Origin: Wyeomyia smithii
Taxonomy: Eukaryota > Arthropoda > Insecta > Diptera > Culicidae
NCBI RefSeq assembly: GCF_029784165.1
Contig: NC_073695.1
Coordinates: 160,695,622 to 160,759,621, forward strand
Reading direction: 5' to 3'
DNA: 64,000 nucleotides
Shown: in pieces, positions 53,107 to 63,748 of the stretch
Numbering within the stretch: position 1 is the stretch's first letter
How the letters are laid out: every line of letters starts with the position of its first letter
Made by a program: the position numbers and the translations under genes
Notes under the pieces: model-generated
What the model was told of the DNA's origin: nothing
Seen by the model: only the letters and a program-made list of their open reading frames with translations
Database searches by the model: none

Positions 53107-54158
53107 AGAATGTGTTGACGATAAATATCGATAAGTTTCCCATCACTAATTTAGCTCTATCGCTACAAAAACGATCATTTCAAATTTCCAATCGAATAAC
53201 AGTCATCGCGCGACAACATCGCCTGAGACGTTGTAATACAATCTCACACATATTTTGTGGTTCCCAATTTGACCCATGCACGTACGCTAGCGCTGATGTC
53301 GAAATACAAGACGCAGCGCAAATACGGCAGCAGTTAGTGCTAGTGTTACTAACGTAAAGTACTAATACTATTCGAACGATGATTTTATTGAAAATGTGTG
53401 CTAGGTGTTATGTTTGTTAATCTGTGGTTTAATTATCTACTAACTAATACTGAAGAGTTTTGCTGCAACCCACCATCTTCGGACCACCTTGACCGGTAAT
53501 TTCCAAACTTGACATACATGCTCCTTACACAGATAATCAATAGCGTATGAGAAAAAAAGAGGGCAACCACTGGAAGAAGAAAAGAGGCTGAATTCTATCA
53601 AAATTCGACCTCAATACAGTCACAAATGATCATAAGCAACTAGTTTTGATCATAACAAGTAGGAAAAAATACCGAAAGTGTTGAAAAAATTATGAAAATG
53701 TTCCATTGTGTAGAGGTTTCCTTTATTTCATTTTTGGGCAGTTTTTTTGTACAACCAAAGGTTTCCGAGCTACAATGCGTTGAGTAAAACCTGAAATTAC
53801 TTTTGTGTCTGGAATGTGGCGTACCCCGGAGAGTAATCAGTTTGTTAAGTCAAACACGTGTGCAATGTTTCATTCAAATCAAAAAGGGTTGATATTCGAC
53901 GAAAGATATAAACGTTTGGCCTGAAAATGCTCATTGATCACTCATTACTAATGATGTCATTAGTCATTAGTGGAATAAGTTTTTTCGACGTGACGTGCAG
54001 ACGAATTAGTTGATAATTTCAATATGAAGTGGTTATATGACACAAATATTGAAAACTTGACTAAAATCATCGAAAACTTGAAAACTTAGATCACTCACGA
54101 TTAAAATGCACACTCAATATCAAAGATAAGAACCTTGAGTAATACCGCTGGTGTCGCT
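53107..54158. other. intronic sequence, nothing recognised
   Basis: No ORF with features. The first 250 bases (to about 53360) are less AT-rich and may be an unlisted element fragment adjoining the R1 break. Confidence 0.4.
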
Positions 54159-54162
54159 ATAA

Positions 54163-54302
54163 CCCTCTAGTGCCCAATACCGCCATTTGGCGGGCTTCAG
54201 TCGAAGTTCTGAAAAGCTTTAATAAATACTTAAAAAGTGTTTATAATGGTTCATAGTGATTTTACCGAAACCCATCTAGAAATTAACTTGGGCACTAGAG
54301 GG
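54163..54302. mobile_element. 140-bp MITE with CCCTCTAGTGCCCAA ends
   Basis: CCCTCTAGTGCCCAATACC on the left, CTTGGGCACTAGAGGG on the right, ATAA on both sides (54159-54162 and 54303-54306). CCCT termini and an ATAA/TTAA-like target suggest a piggyBac-type MITE (inference). It lies 231 bp upstream of ARMH3 exon 5. Confidence 0.88.
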
Positions 54303-54532
54303 ATAAACAAAGATACGGAAATATGGGTAATAGGCAGTGAGCTCACATGGTGAGGCGAAAATGTAACGTTTCGAACAAGGATGAAAATTTTTCAGAATTT
54401 TTCTTCGAAGAGGAACGTCTGTTTGACTGTGCTATAGTTTTCGTTAAAATAATGATGGTTTTTCTTTTATAGCTCGAAAAAAAATCTATTGTACAAAACT
54501 AGTGAAACCTGCTACATTATATTTATTTTCAG

Positions 54533-54753
54533 TTCTGTGGCAATGATGGACCATAAAAATGAATCAAGTTTTTATAACTTAAAACTTTGTTTCATCATCC
54601 TAACTTGTATATCAGAAGACCAGTATGCAAACTCAATGATGCATGATTCTAATTTGGCCTTTAAAGTGCATTTGCAGCGAACACATATGCGTCATAGGAA
54701 ATTGATCTCGGACCGAATTTTAAAACCCCAACCCTTAGCAGCAACATTATTAG
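54533..54753 (+). CDS. ARMH3: ARMH3 orthologue, exon 5
   Basis: After TTTTCAG, completes a cysteine with exon 4 and encodes SVAMMDHKNESSFYNLKLCFIILTC and ISEDQYANSMMHD, then HMRHRKLISDR. This matches the family block KLCLIILTCIAEDQYAN...MRHRK. Ends TTAG|GTATGTG in phase 1. The next expected segment (a helix like DLMVEFIVTH in vertebrates) was not found in the remaining 9.2 kb, so the following intron is at least that long and roughly the C-terminal 40% of the protein lies beyond the window. Confidence 0.95.
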
Positions 54754-55009
54754 GTATGTGAACCTAGGTATAAACATCACTTCATCATGACTATATTTGA
54801 TTGTAATGAATTCATATTTTTTATCACAAATAACACAGAAAGAACATCACTTATTTTAAATCATAAACTTGAAATCAATTTAACTGCTTAAAACGATTTC
54901 AATCACTGTTTCTCTGTGGTCTAGCTTACTTTTATTTTCGTTTTTTCGTCATTTCGGTTTGTTAACGTTGTTTTTATCGATGTTTAATTTTTCGCCATTT
55001 TGCAGTATA
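54754..55009. other. start of ARMH3 intron 5
   Basis: Nothing recognised before the retroelement remnant that begins near 55010. Confidence 0.4.
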
Positions 55010-55870
55010 AAAGATTTGAATTCCAGTTAGTTATTTCTACAATTTGCTTATAAATATTGCAATCCTTCGACGCTGCTTTACTGTTCTTCGTTTGCGCAAC
55101 CTGCACTGCTGATTATTTGTTCGAGTTATGGCATCGGTATGCAAAATATGTAGCTACCTTGTAAATGTGATCGTTATAATTGTCTGCCGTGGCAACTGCT
55201 TTTCATTAATTCACCGCAAATGTATTTCCGGATTGCAGTGATCTATTCTGGACATGATGTCAACTTTCAATAATCTATTTTGGCTGTGCGCAAGTGTGCT
55301 AACCATTTCAACGAATGGTTGCAGCACCTGGTTACCGCTAGCCTCCCCATCACTGTGTAAAGTTGTCGACAAATTGAACACTGTCGTCACAGATCTTTTC
55401 TTTTGCATTGAAAAGCACTTTCCAATCAGCGCTGCAGCTCCAGCTCAAAAAATTTTTATTCTCAGCGACAACCTGGAGAACAACCAGACACCTAAACGGA
55501 GTCTTGAAGACAATTTTAAATTTCGTCCCGCTGCGTCTGATGTTTGTGGTTCAAGATTGATTCAGTGCAAATCAAAAACCATTGCTGATGAACGGCAGTA
55601 ATTTTGGCTTTATTTGAGCCCGCTAGATCCGAGCCATAAGTGTTGATGATGATGTCGCAATGTAGCATGAATGTCTCGGTCTCTGCCCCATATTACAAAG
55701 TTGAATTTTGTTTCTTTCCGGGTGGAAGTACCAAAAGCATTAAGGCATACTGCTCTACGAACATCCACACCGGAGTTTTCGTTCGCGAGTTCGAGTTTGA
55801 CCAAGTACGCCCGGATAGATTTCGCCAATAGCAAGTTGATCCACCCAAATGCTGTGATATTTAAAATATT
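55010..55870 (+). pseudogene. non-LTR retrotransposon ORF1 remnant with PHD-like finger
   Basis: Begins with TATAAAAG near 55007 and an ATG at 55128 opening a Cys/His pattern like a PHD finger (VCKICSYLV...CRGNCFSLIHRKC), quickly stopped. It continues in the next frame (55254-55601) with a leucine-rich segment and, after another shift, KLNFVSFRVEVPKALRHTAL (55690-55760), which is typical of the conserved C-terminal part of CR1/Jockey-group ORF1 proteins. The middle is deleted and ORF2 is absent. I am moderately sure of the class, not the clade. Confidence 0.55.
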
Positions 55871-56360
55871 GAAAATATCATATTTTCAAGTGAGGGTCAA
55901 TCGTATATTTGTATATGTATTTCCCGTTCTATGCTCCTGACGATGATTACCTAAATTCAGATTCGTGTTTTAGCATACCTGACGCTTTGACAAGTCCGTC
56001 GCTCGCCGAATTTTGTCAAACGGTACATTTTAGCTTAGTCCGAAAGACAGTAAGCCTTCCGTTGAAAGTAATGAAAAACAGGTAGAGTGTAGAACCGGGA
56101 CATGGCCGCCTGCCGTTGTCCCCCAAAACAAGATCATCTGTAAAGAAAGCATGAAAGATCTCGAAGAAAGACCGCGAACGGTTCTGCTATGCAAGCGTTG
56201 GCGATAGCACTTTGCCTTTCGCGATGAATAGTCACCAAAGCCACCGAGGCATTGAATAATCAAAAATAAAAAACTCGACAAACGGTAGCGTCGCTCAGCG
56301 TCGCCCATGCTCACACGCGGGTTCTTAACGCTTACGCTGGCGCACTTATTTGGAAACACA
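55871..56360. other. intronic sequence, nothing recognised
   Basis: A 109-residue minus-strand ORF (56030-56359) has no features. Confidence 0.35.
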
Positions 56361-56647
56361 TGTTATGGCGCTCTCAATCAGAATGCTCAAAATGTACTAA
56401 AAGTTAAGCACGAGAAAGAGACAGGCCAAGAAATGCCATAGGCCAGTATAGAACAGCTAGGTATGTAGTGACCGGATCGAAAGGGGAAAGGCCTTTCGCT
56501 CTGAGTTACCTGTAGGGTACTATTTAAGCTTTTGTGTGCATGAAGTAAGTTTAATCTACCGCTCAAGTCTCGAGTTGTAATTCCGTGCCGACGGCACGTA
56601 CAGGATTTGTCAGAAGGTCCTGGTAGAGGTAGGATACAGCCTCTACA
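56361..56647 (+). repeat. possible LTR (single copy seen)
   Basis: Starts TGTTATGGCGCTC and ends CCTCTACA, followed three bases later by TGGTGACAGAAAAACTCG, which could be a tRNA primer-binding site. 287 bp. No second copy in the window, so the call rests on the ends and the PBS-like sequence alone. If real, the element downstream (56651-57860) has lost its coding region or is non-autonomous. Confidence 0.45.
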
Positions 56648-56920
56648 CGGTGGTGACAGAAAAACTCGCGCCAGTTAATTAGTTCGAAGTTTTAAAATAT
56701 TTAGCCGTTAGGAGTATAAAATTCGAAGTATAAAGTTTAAGTGATAAACGAGTGATAGAATGATAACAAGTGAACGGATTTTAATCGTATTAGGAATACG
56801 GTGTGAAACAGGGTAATATTAATGATTGAAAAGGTTAAGAAAATTGTGAATTGATAGCTAGGAAAGGTGTTCTGTGAGACTTAACAGAAATAAAGTTCGG
56901 GAAAAAATTGCGCACGCGAA

Positions 56921-57128
56921 ATGAGTTGTGGATGTTTAAAAAGCTTATCTTGGATTCAGAAACACTTTAAAGTGAAATATATGTGTAACGATTGTCTAGG
57001 TTTTCTAAACAGGGAAAAAACACCAGAAAATAGTAAGGAGGAACAAACTTTAACAAACTGTGTGAAAACTTTAATAGTGTTAAATACAAACTTGGTTCTC
57101 GCTCCAAGGGAGAAAAATGTAAAAGTGG
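56921..57128 (+). pseudogene. short Cys-containing ORF, origin unknown
   Basis: Begins MSCGCLKSLSWIQKHF and has CNDCLGFLNREK, about 70 codons before the hAT MITE at 57137 cuts it. After removal of the MITE and its target duplication the frame soon stops. It lies about 270 bases downstream of the possible LTR and could be the start of a gag. I do not recognise it. Confidence 0.35.
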
Positions 57129-57136
57129 ATTATAGT

Positions 57137-57329
57137 CAGGCCCGGATTTGAGGGTGGGCAAAGGGGGCAAATGCCCCGGGCCTCCCGATTCAAGGCCCCC
57201 CCCCCTGGTCCTTGGGCGACATTTTTTTTTGCTCGTCACCTTTCAGAAGGTTGCCTCTAAATGTTTTTAGAAAAGAGAGCCTCACAAACAAATTTGACCC
57301 GGGCCCCCCACCGTCTAAATCCGGCCCTG
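57137..57329. mobile_element. hAT-type MITE
   Basis: 193 bp with inverted ends CAGGCCCGGATTTGAGGGTGGGC / GCCCCCCACCGTCTAAATCCGGCCCTG, the widely seen CAGGGCCGGATTTA hAT terminus, and a perfect 8-bp target duplication ATTATAGT (57129-57136 and 57330-57337). Confidence 0.95.
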
Positions 57330-57337
57330 ATTATAGT

Positions 57338-58251
57338 GGTTATGAAGCAACACAGTGGGTACTTGCATAGTACACACTAGTAACAAGAGGGAGAAAAGTA
57401 ATATGATCAATTAAACAATAACACAATAATAATACGAGAAAAAGACGAAGTGAAAAATCATTAAAAAGGCACAAAAACACAAGTGCGAAGCTACGTCGCG
57501 CATTAAACATAAGATGTGTTGTGTATGATAAGGATTTTCATTACCGGTATGTAAATACTGTGAAAAAGTGTTGGTAGAAGCCCAATATTGCACGAACTCG
57601 ATTTATTTGTTTCCTTTTTATACGAATATGTTACAGGAAAGGAATTTTAACCGGTAAGTTCTTGGATTTCTTCCCTATATAAAAAAAATCATTCATTTCG
57701 CGCAAAAATAATGTGACTCCGTACCAGCGAAATAGACTAGTTGACGTGGCGAGCACGCCTAGCACAGACTTCATGAATAGACACCAACTGCCTGCTGTGA
57801 TATCCTGTATAGCAGTGGCAAAAAAAATTGACAGAATCTCCCCGTCCCAATAGGTCAACTAATTTTAGCTTCCATGAGCCTAGACTATTTTGATGTCTTG
57901 AAGGTGAAGCTTTTTGGGAAAGTTCGTAACCACCTCCACTATCAGACAGTATTACGTTCTGCTGTTAATAAATATGTTAATGTTAATAAAACTGATGTCT
58001 TGAAGGAGAATATTATGGCACAGGCAACAATACTGCACCGAGCAATGTATGAACAGACCGCTGGTTACTCGTCGTCTATCAGTGCAGAAAAATTCGATGT
58101 ATTCATTTTTGTGCAGTCAAGCCTAGTGAAAACTCCATCGCCGCTGTTGACGCACAGTGGGGCGTTGACCACAATCGAATTTCCGTTTGAATTGTCTTCT
58201 TCTTCTTCTTCTTCTTGTTCGTATAGCAGCAAATATCAGAACTCAATCTGA
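57338..58251. other. intronic sequence, orphan ORF at 57874-58251 (+)
   Basis: The 125-residue ORF (MSLDYFDVLKVKLFGKV... to a TCT-repeat serine run at 58196-58216) has no recognised domain or codon signal. It is more likely chance than a gene. Confidence 0.3.
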
Positions 58252-59189
58252 TTTTTTGGGTGCCGCAAAAAAGCTGCGCCGCCGGGGACAACAAAATGCG
58301 TTGTTTATTTTTGAACTCTACACTTCGCTTTTTTCAGATTTATTTAAATAACCGGATGTATGATATTTAAAAGACAATAGAAAACCAAAATGCTCCGTAC
58401 CGACCTTTGAATAGGTAGTTAAACGAGCTGTACTGATGATTATACTTTATTAGCTAAATGAATTTAGTCCAATATGACAATACTAGTTGCATCCCGCGGT
58501 GGCGGCATAGAGGAAAACTTGATATTAGAGGTCCTACATTAGTTTTTGTATTTTTCAATTGAAATTTTTTTTTGAATTAGCATTTGCAAGAAAATATAAC
58601 TTTCCATAACATTACTTGTAATTGAACAACGCTATGCAAATATTAATTGCTGAGGCTAATGTTGTGCATCAATCTAGCCCAGTTTATTTTCGAAGATAAC
58701 AGATATATAGTTATGGACATTACTATACACCAACACCGGACGCACCATTCCTGACACAGCAAATCCTTGCACATGGCATTTCTGATGCAACAACTGGACG
58801 CCCGACATTCCTGACGCAGCAAGTGAACGACCGGCATCCAGAACGACTCCAGCATAGCAACACGGCGACATCGACAACTCCACCAACGGACGTTGTACCC
58901 CTGATACCCCTGACGCAGCAGAACCGAGCTGGTAGCAGCAACGACGACAACGACAGCAGCGACGGCAGCAGAGCGGAGCCAACAATCCTTACGCAGCAGT
59001 AATCCAATCCATCGATGAGTAGGGAACTTATATTAATTTTTCAGGAGCTTTAGTTCGAGTGAAACGTTTGAAGTGTGTAGAGGTTGTTCTCGTCTGAGGA
59101 CGTAAGTAGTTTAAAATACTTAGTAAAAATCAATGTGTTAAGAATCCAAGTGTTTTTTAAAAACCTTAGAAGGAAAGAACTTACATAAG
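58252..59189 (+). other. region expected to contain the 5' LTR of the errantivirus-like element
   Basis: Directly precedes a primer-binding site, so the LTR must end at or just before 59189 (...GAACTTACATAAG). The 3' LTR is outside the window, so the start cannot be fixed. Contains five variants of CCTGACGCAGCA (58750, 58782, 58812, 58908, 58988), which make up a GC-richer block typical of such LTRs. Confidence 0.5.
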
Positions 59190-59207
59190 TGGCGCAGTCG
59201 TACGGCT
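59190..59207 (+). promoter_or_regulatory. primer-binding site
   Basis: TGGCGCAGTCG, the tRNA-Ser type PBS of errantiviruses, immediately after the presumed 5' LTR. Confidence 0.75.
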
Positions 59208-59494
59208 CGTTCTACGACTAAGCAAAGTGACTCTGACTAGTGACAGTTGAAGTGCTTAGTGGAAATACCCGATACGTGGAAAATTTCCAAATCAGTGACT
59301 TTGAGTGATCTAGTGTCCAACTCGTGACATCGGCAGGCCGGCAGTGACGTTCCGCGAATAGGATCATCAATCGCCATCCCTCAACACGTAGGTGACTCGT
59401 GCCAACCGACCAGAGAACTTCGCTGAAGCGGTGGATTTCAATCCTTCAAGAACAAGAGAACCGTGAGTAATTTTCCCCTTTTCCCCCTCATTTT

Positions 59495-60133
59495 ATGCCT
59501 AAATTCAATCCAATACCAAAAGTGAAACCATTAAAATTTTCAAGAAGAATGGAACCAGCAAACCTTCAAGTGCTTTTTGATTCTATTCGGAACCTGGAGC
59601 AGCGAGTTGGCGCTCTCCAGTTGGAAAATAATAATCTCCAACAGCAACAACAGCAGTTGCAGCAACAACAGTTGCAACAACCGGTTGCTCCCCCAGCGGA
59701 GAATCGACGGGCTGATGATTTCTTTAGAATCCCAGACCCTGTGAAGAATATTCCTCCATTTGATGGAAACTTGTGTAAATTCCAGAACGCAGAAAATACC
59801 AGGAAATCTACTGAAACTCCCCAATCTGGCAAACAAATTTCAAAAAATAATTTTAGGAATAATTCAGAACATCACAGACAAAATTCTAAACCACAGGAGG
59901 ATTCCAATAAAAACGCTAGTGGCTCACAAAGATTCAAAGCTCAATCAGACAGACAAAAAGTGACACCGATGGAAGTTGATCCGTAAATTAGATCACACCA
60001 AAATAGAATCTACAATCACGATGCTCAAAATGAAGAGGAAAATGACACAGAAGTTATCAATAGTGATGATTCCGACAGCGAAGTAGAAGAGTCAAATTTT
60101 CAGGTGGCAATTACAGACAAAATTCTGAAATAA
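59495..60133 (+). pseudogene. errantivirus-like gag, internally deleted, with stop
   Basis: The N-terminal coiled-coil/polyglutamine region (LEQRVGALQLENNNLQ then a Gln run encoded by CAG/CAA at 59640-59680) is followed by FFRIPDPVKNIPPFDGN, the normal start of the capsid. It then jumps within a few residues to the basic Asn/Gln/Ser-rich C-terminal tail (NNFRNNSEHHRQN, SQRFKAQSDRQK). The bulk of the capsid is missing. A TAA at 59984-59986 ends the ORF, but the same frame stays open to 60133 with an acidic tail. Confidence 0.8.
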
Positions 60134-60255
60134 ACGCTGTTAACGGTCTCCTCTTCGTCACAATAACTTTATCCCACGGGAAAACAGCTAAAATTCTAAT
60201 AGACAGTGGGTCAAATAAGAACTTTATTTCCCCGGATCTCATTCAAACTTACTTA
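60125..60255 (+). pseudogene. errantivirus-like protease fragment
   Basis: In the frame -1 relative to gag (as expected for gag-pol frameshifting), KILIDSGSNKNFISPDLI contains the retropepsin D-S-G motif at about 60202-60210. The frame is lost near 60255 and the reading continues in the frame of the following pol ORF. Confidence 0.75.
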
Positions 60256-62113
60256 CTTTTTACGAAAAGACATCAAAATTAGAGATGCTATCGTACCCTC
60301 TGGCTTATACCACGCGAAAAATGGCTACATTAGCGCACTTGCCTCAAATTTAGGCGACTCCGTAACATTTTTTTGGAAAACTCCAGCCGAAACACTGCCA
60401 GTCTCTGAATTAATTGAGATAAATCATTCGAGTTCTACAGTGTGTTCTGAACGCTCAAATCAATTAGATAATCTGGAAAACCTTATACGAACACAGCATT
60501 TGAATATGGAAGAAAAGGAAAAACTTCTTAAAATACTCCGGCTGAATTCCAATATCATTCATCGTGAAGATGAAAAACTCTCTTGCACTACTGCTATTAA
60601 GCATAGTATCAAAACAAAAGACGATCTTCCTATACACACCAAAACATACAGATATCCCAGCATCCACAAAGCAGAAGTAGAAAGGCAAATTAATGAGATG
60701 CTAGCTGACGGCATTATCCAGCATTCTATCTCTCCTTGGACCTCTCCTATATGGATTGTTCCAAAAAAGTCCGATGCAAGTGGCAAGAAAAAATGGAGAA
60801 TCGTGGTCGACTATAGAAAACTGAATGAGAAGACAGTCGACGACAAATTTCCCATCCCGAACATCGATGAAATTTTAGACAAATTAGGAAGAAGTGTCTA
60901 TTTTACTACAATTGATTTAAAATCTGGTTTCCACCAGATTGAAGTTGAAAAAATTGACAGACAAAAAACCGCGTTTAGTACAGACAAGGGACATTTTGAA
61001 TTCATCAGAATGCCCTTTGGGTTAAAGAAGGCACCGGCAACGTTTCAACGTGCCATGAATCATATCCTCGGAGATTTAATTGGAAGATGTTGCCTTGTCT
61101 ACTTAGACGACATCATCATTTTTGGCAGTTCTCCCCAGCAACACTTGGAAAACCTTAACAAGGTGTTGGAAAGACTTATAAATTCGAATTTGAAAGTCCA
61201 ACTCGATAAATGCGAGTTTTTAAAAACAGAATGTGAATTTTTAGGGCATATAGTTACCCAAGAAGGTATAAGACCCAACCCAAACAAAATTGAAAAAATC
61301 CTAAACTGGCCAATACCGAAAACCACCACACAGATCAAGGGTTTTTTAGGAATTCTTGGTTATTATAGAAAATTTATTCGAGACTTCGCGAAATTGACCA
61401 AGCCTCTTACAAAATGCTTGAAAAAAGATGCAAAAATTATCCATGATGAAGAGTTTGTCAGTTGTTTTAATGATTGTAAACATCTTTTGACAACAGATCC
61501 AATATTGAAATATCCAGATTTCAATAAAAAATTCATTTTGGAAACAGATGCTAGCGACTTCGCTTTAGGCGCTGTTTTATCCCAAAGATTTGAAGACGGC
61601 AAGGAACACCCCATTGCCTATGCATCTAGGACGTTAAATGAAACTGAGTGTAATTATTCGGCTACAGAGAAAGAACTTCTCGCAATTGTGTGGGCAACGA
61701 AACATTTCAGGCCTTACATTTTTGGCACTCATTTCGAGATCCGAACTGACCACAAACCTTTGGTGTGGTTAGGACAGAAAAATGATTTGAACAGAAGGCT
61801 ACTTCATTGGAAATTAGCCCTCGAAGAGTTAGAAATTAATATCAAATATAAGAAAGGTACCCTAAACGGAAACGCAGATGCACTCTCTCGAATAACTTTA
61901 GAATCAGAAAAAATCGAACTTAATGCCAATTCAGCGACAGACGATGACATGACTCAACATTCAGCGGACACAGACGACAATGACTTTATTCCATCAACAG
62001 AAAGACCTCTGAACGAATTTAGGAACCAACTAATTCTCGAAGAAAGTAACGAAGACAGTAGACAATCTGAAACCAGTTTTAGAAATTATCACAGAATTAC
62101 AATCCGAAAATGA
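60206..62113 (+). CDS. errantivirus-like Pol, RT and RNase H
   Basis: About 635 codons open. The first 15-20 codons are out-of-frame protease sequence, so the methionine is not the real start. RT: WRIVVDYRKLNEKT, FTTIDLKSGFHQI, FIRMPFGLKKAPATFQR and the catalytic YLDDIIIFG near residue 298. Connection GFLGILGYYRKFIRDFAK. RNase H: LETDASDFALGAVLS near 446, TEKELLAIVWA near 490, TDHKPLVWL near 514, GNADALSR near 555. The active-site residues visible are intact. It ends at a TGA (62111-62113) before integrase. Confidence 0.93.
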   Translation: MGQIRTLFPRISFKLTYFLRKDIKIRDAIVPSGLYHAKNGYISALASNLGDSVTFFWKTPAETLPVSELIEINHSSSTVCSERSNQLDNLENLIRTQHLNMEEKEKLLKILRLNSNIIHREDEKLSCTTAIKHSIKTKDDLPIHTKTYRYPSIHKAEVERQINEMLADGIIQHSISPWTSPIWIVPKKSDASGKKKWRIVVDYRKLNEKTVDDKFPIPNIDEILDKLGRSVYFTTIDLKSGFHQIEVEKIDRQKTAFSTDKGHFEFIRMPFGLKKAPATFQRAMNHILGDLIGRCCLVYLDDIIIFGSSPQQHLENLNKVLERLINSNLKVQLDKCEFLKTECEFLGHIVTQEGIRPNPNKIEKILNWPIPKTTTQIKGFLGILGYYRKFIRDFAKLTKPLTKCLKKDAKIIHDEEFVSCFNDCKHLLTTDPILKYPDFNKKFILETDASDFALGAVLSQRFEDGKEHPIAYASRTLNETECNYSATEKELLAIVWATKHFRPYIFGTHFEIRTDHKPLVWLGQKNDLNRRLLHWKLALEELEINIKYKKGTLNGNADALSRITLESEKIELNANSATDDDMTQHSADTDDNDFIPSTERPLNEFRNQLILEESNEDSRQSETSFRNYHRITIRK

Positions 62114-63153
62114 ACTTCGGACCTGCAGTACTGATAAATATTTTGAAAGAATACACATCTACGAAACACACTACTGGACTTTATTGCAACGAACGAATCT
62201 TAGGAAATTTACAAACAATTTACAAAAATTATTTCCCAAGAGCGAAGACTTTAAAAATATTCTGGACTCAAAAATTGTTACAAGACGTAACCGACGAATT
62301 AGAACAAGACCAGATCATACAGAATCAGCATAATGGAAACCACCGAGGAATAAACGAAACCAAGTCCCATATCTCACGAACTTATTTTTTCCCTGGTATG
62401 AAAGGAAAAATCACTAGATTTATAAATATATGTAAACTCTGTCAGAAATCGAAATATGAGAGACACCCGTATAAACAGAAATACCAACTTACAGAAATTC
62501 CCTCAAAACCATTGCAGATCGTGCATATGGATATATTCATAATAAACAGCAAAAACTATCTTACGGTATGTGACAAATTCTCCAGAATGTCAATGGCTAT
62601 TCCTTTAAAATCACGAAATGTTATACACATATTAAAGGCATTAACACATTTCTTTTCTAATTTAGGAAAACCTTCTCTTTTAGTAATGGACCAGGAAACT
62701 TCATTTACTTCAACAGCCGTTAAAGAGTTCTTAGAGGAAAATAACGTACAGTACCATTATATCAGCGTGGGTCAGTCTTCCTCAAATGGAACTATAGAAA
62801 TAGTTCACAGGACCTTGAGAGAGCTTCACAACATACTATCCAATAAGGAATCCACGAAAAATCTGACCGAAACTGCGAAAATAAGCCTGGCAGTATCAAT
62901 CTATAACGATTCGGTCCACTCACAAACGAAATTGACACCCAAGGAATTATTTTTTGGTATAAAAGATGGAGACTCAGTCCCAACAGACCTTGACGAAAGG
63001 ATAAGACAAAAGGAAGCTCTATACAGGATCTATGCAGCCAAGCAAATAGAGAACAAAAAGAGATTTTTGGCCAAAGCAAACAAAAATAGAGAAGACCCCG
63101 ATCATTTCCAAGAAAACGAGACAGTGTACGAGCGAAAAAGGAACAATCTATAA
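62110..63153 (+). CDS. errantivirus-like Pol, integrase
   Basis: 347 codons, in a different frame from RT/RNase H and overlapping its stop by four bases (ATGA), so the polyprotein is broken by a frame change somewhere between 62110 and 62280. HHCC zinc region: H...H around residues 72-76 (QHNGNHRG), C...C around 107-110 (CKLCQKS). Core acids: HMDIF near 138, VMDQETSF near 193, and SSNGTIEIVHR near 228, so D,D-35-E is intact. The C-terminal domain is short. Confidence 0.9.
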   Translation: MNFGPAVLINILKEYTSTKHTTGLYCNERILGNLQTIYKNYFPRAKTLKIFWTQKLLQDVTDELEQDQIIQNQHNGNHRGINETKSHISRTYFFPGMKGKITRFINICKLCQKSKYERHPYKQKYQLTEIPSKPLQIVHMDIFIINSKNYLTVCDKFSRMSMAIPLKSRNVIHILKALTHFFSNLGKPSLLVMDQETSFTSTAVKEFLEENNVQYHYISVGQSSSNGTIEIVHRTLRELHNILSNKESTKNLTETAKISLAVSIYNDSVHSQTKLTPKELFFGIKDGDSVPTDLDERIRQKEALYRIYAAKQIENKKRFLAKANKNREDPDHFQENETVYERKRNNL

Positions 63154-63313
63154 CACGAAGAGCGATACAAAGAAAACAAGATCATGGAAAACAAAGAGAC
63201 TAATGTTTTAGACACAAATAATAGGAAAATTCACAAATCTAAACTTAAAAGAAAACGAAAAACTTAACTTTTTACTAATACCAATTTTATAATCTCATTT
63301 TAGCAACACCAAA

Positions 63314-63748
63314 ATGACCAAGACGATCAACCCTTCCATAATCATCATCATCATCATATCCATTGGAATTCCTTTCATCTGTACTTCCAACCCCAACCCT
63401 ACACAACACCTAGAGATAACAGACCTAAACAATCACCCTGGACTATTCGCTTTGAGAATCGGTAAAGTATTCATTAAGGAGGGCTACCATACCCTTATCC
63501 ATGAATTTAAGCTATTTGCATTCCATACTATTCTAAAGCAATACGAGACAACCATTAATGAATTAAAACAAAACCCACAAGTTAGGGAAATTACCGAACT
63601 CTTAAAACAAAAGGTTAGGCAAGCTAAAGTAGTATTTCAAAATTTGACTCCAAGACAAAGACATAAACGAAGTATTGAAATTTTAGGATCGATAGTGAAA
63701 TCCATAACAGGAAATCTAGATAGCCAAGATTTTACGTTAATACGTTGA
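63314..63748 (+). CDS. errantivirus-like env, N-terminal part
   Basis: 144 codons. The signal peptide-like start has an uninterrupted isoleucine-rich hydrophobic core (residues 8-20), then a lumenal region. A dibasic RHKRS site near 114-119 followed by a moderately hydrophobic stretch resembles the cleavage site and fusion peptide of insect errantivirus F-type env. A TGA at 63746-63748 ends this frame. The coding sense continues in the -1 frame from about 63745 to the end of the window, so env is interrupted by a one-base change. Confidence 0.85.
   Translation: MTKTINPSIIIIIIISIGIPFICTSNPNPTQHLEITDLNNHPGLFALRIGKVFIKEGYHTLIHEFKLFAFHTILKQYETTINELKQNPQVREITELLKQKVRQAKVVFQNLTPRQRHKRSIEILGSIVKSITGNLDSQDFTLIR

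Noticed and set aside
57874..58251. 125-residue ORF on the + strand
   Set aside because: No domain, no supporting neighbours, ends in a TCT microsatellite. Chance ORF in an intron is more likely.
56361..59189. Possible LTR at 56361 as the 5' LTR of the errantivirus-like element
   Set aside because: Its PBS-like sequence differs (TGGTGACAG) and a separate PBS directly precedes the gag leader at 59190.
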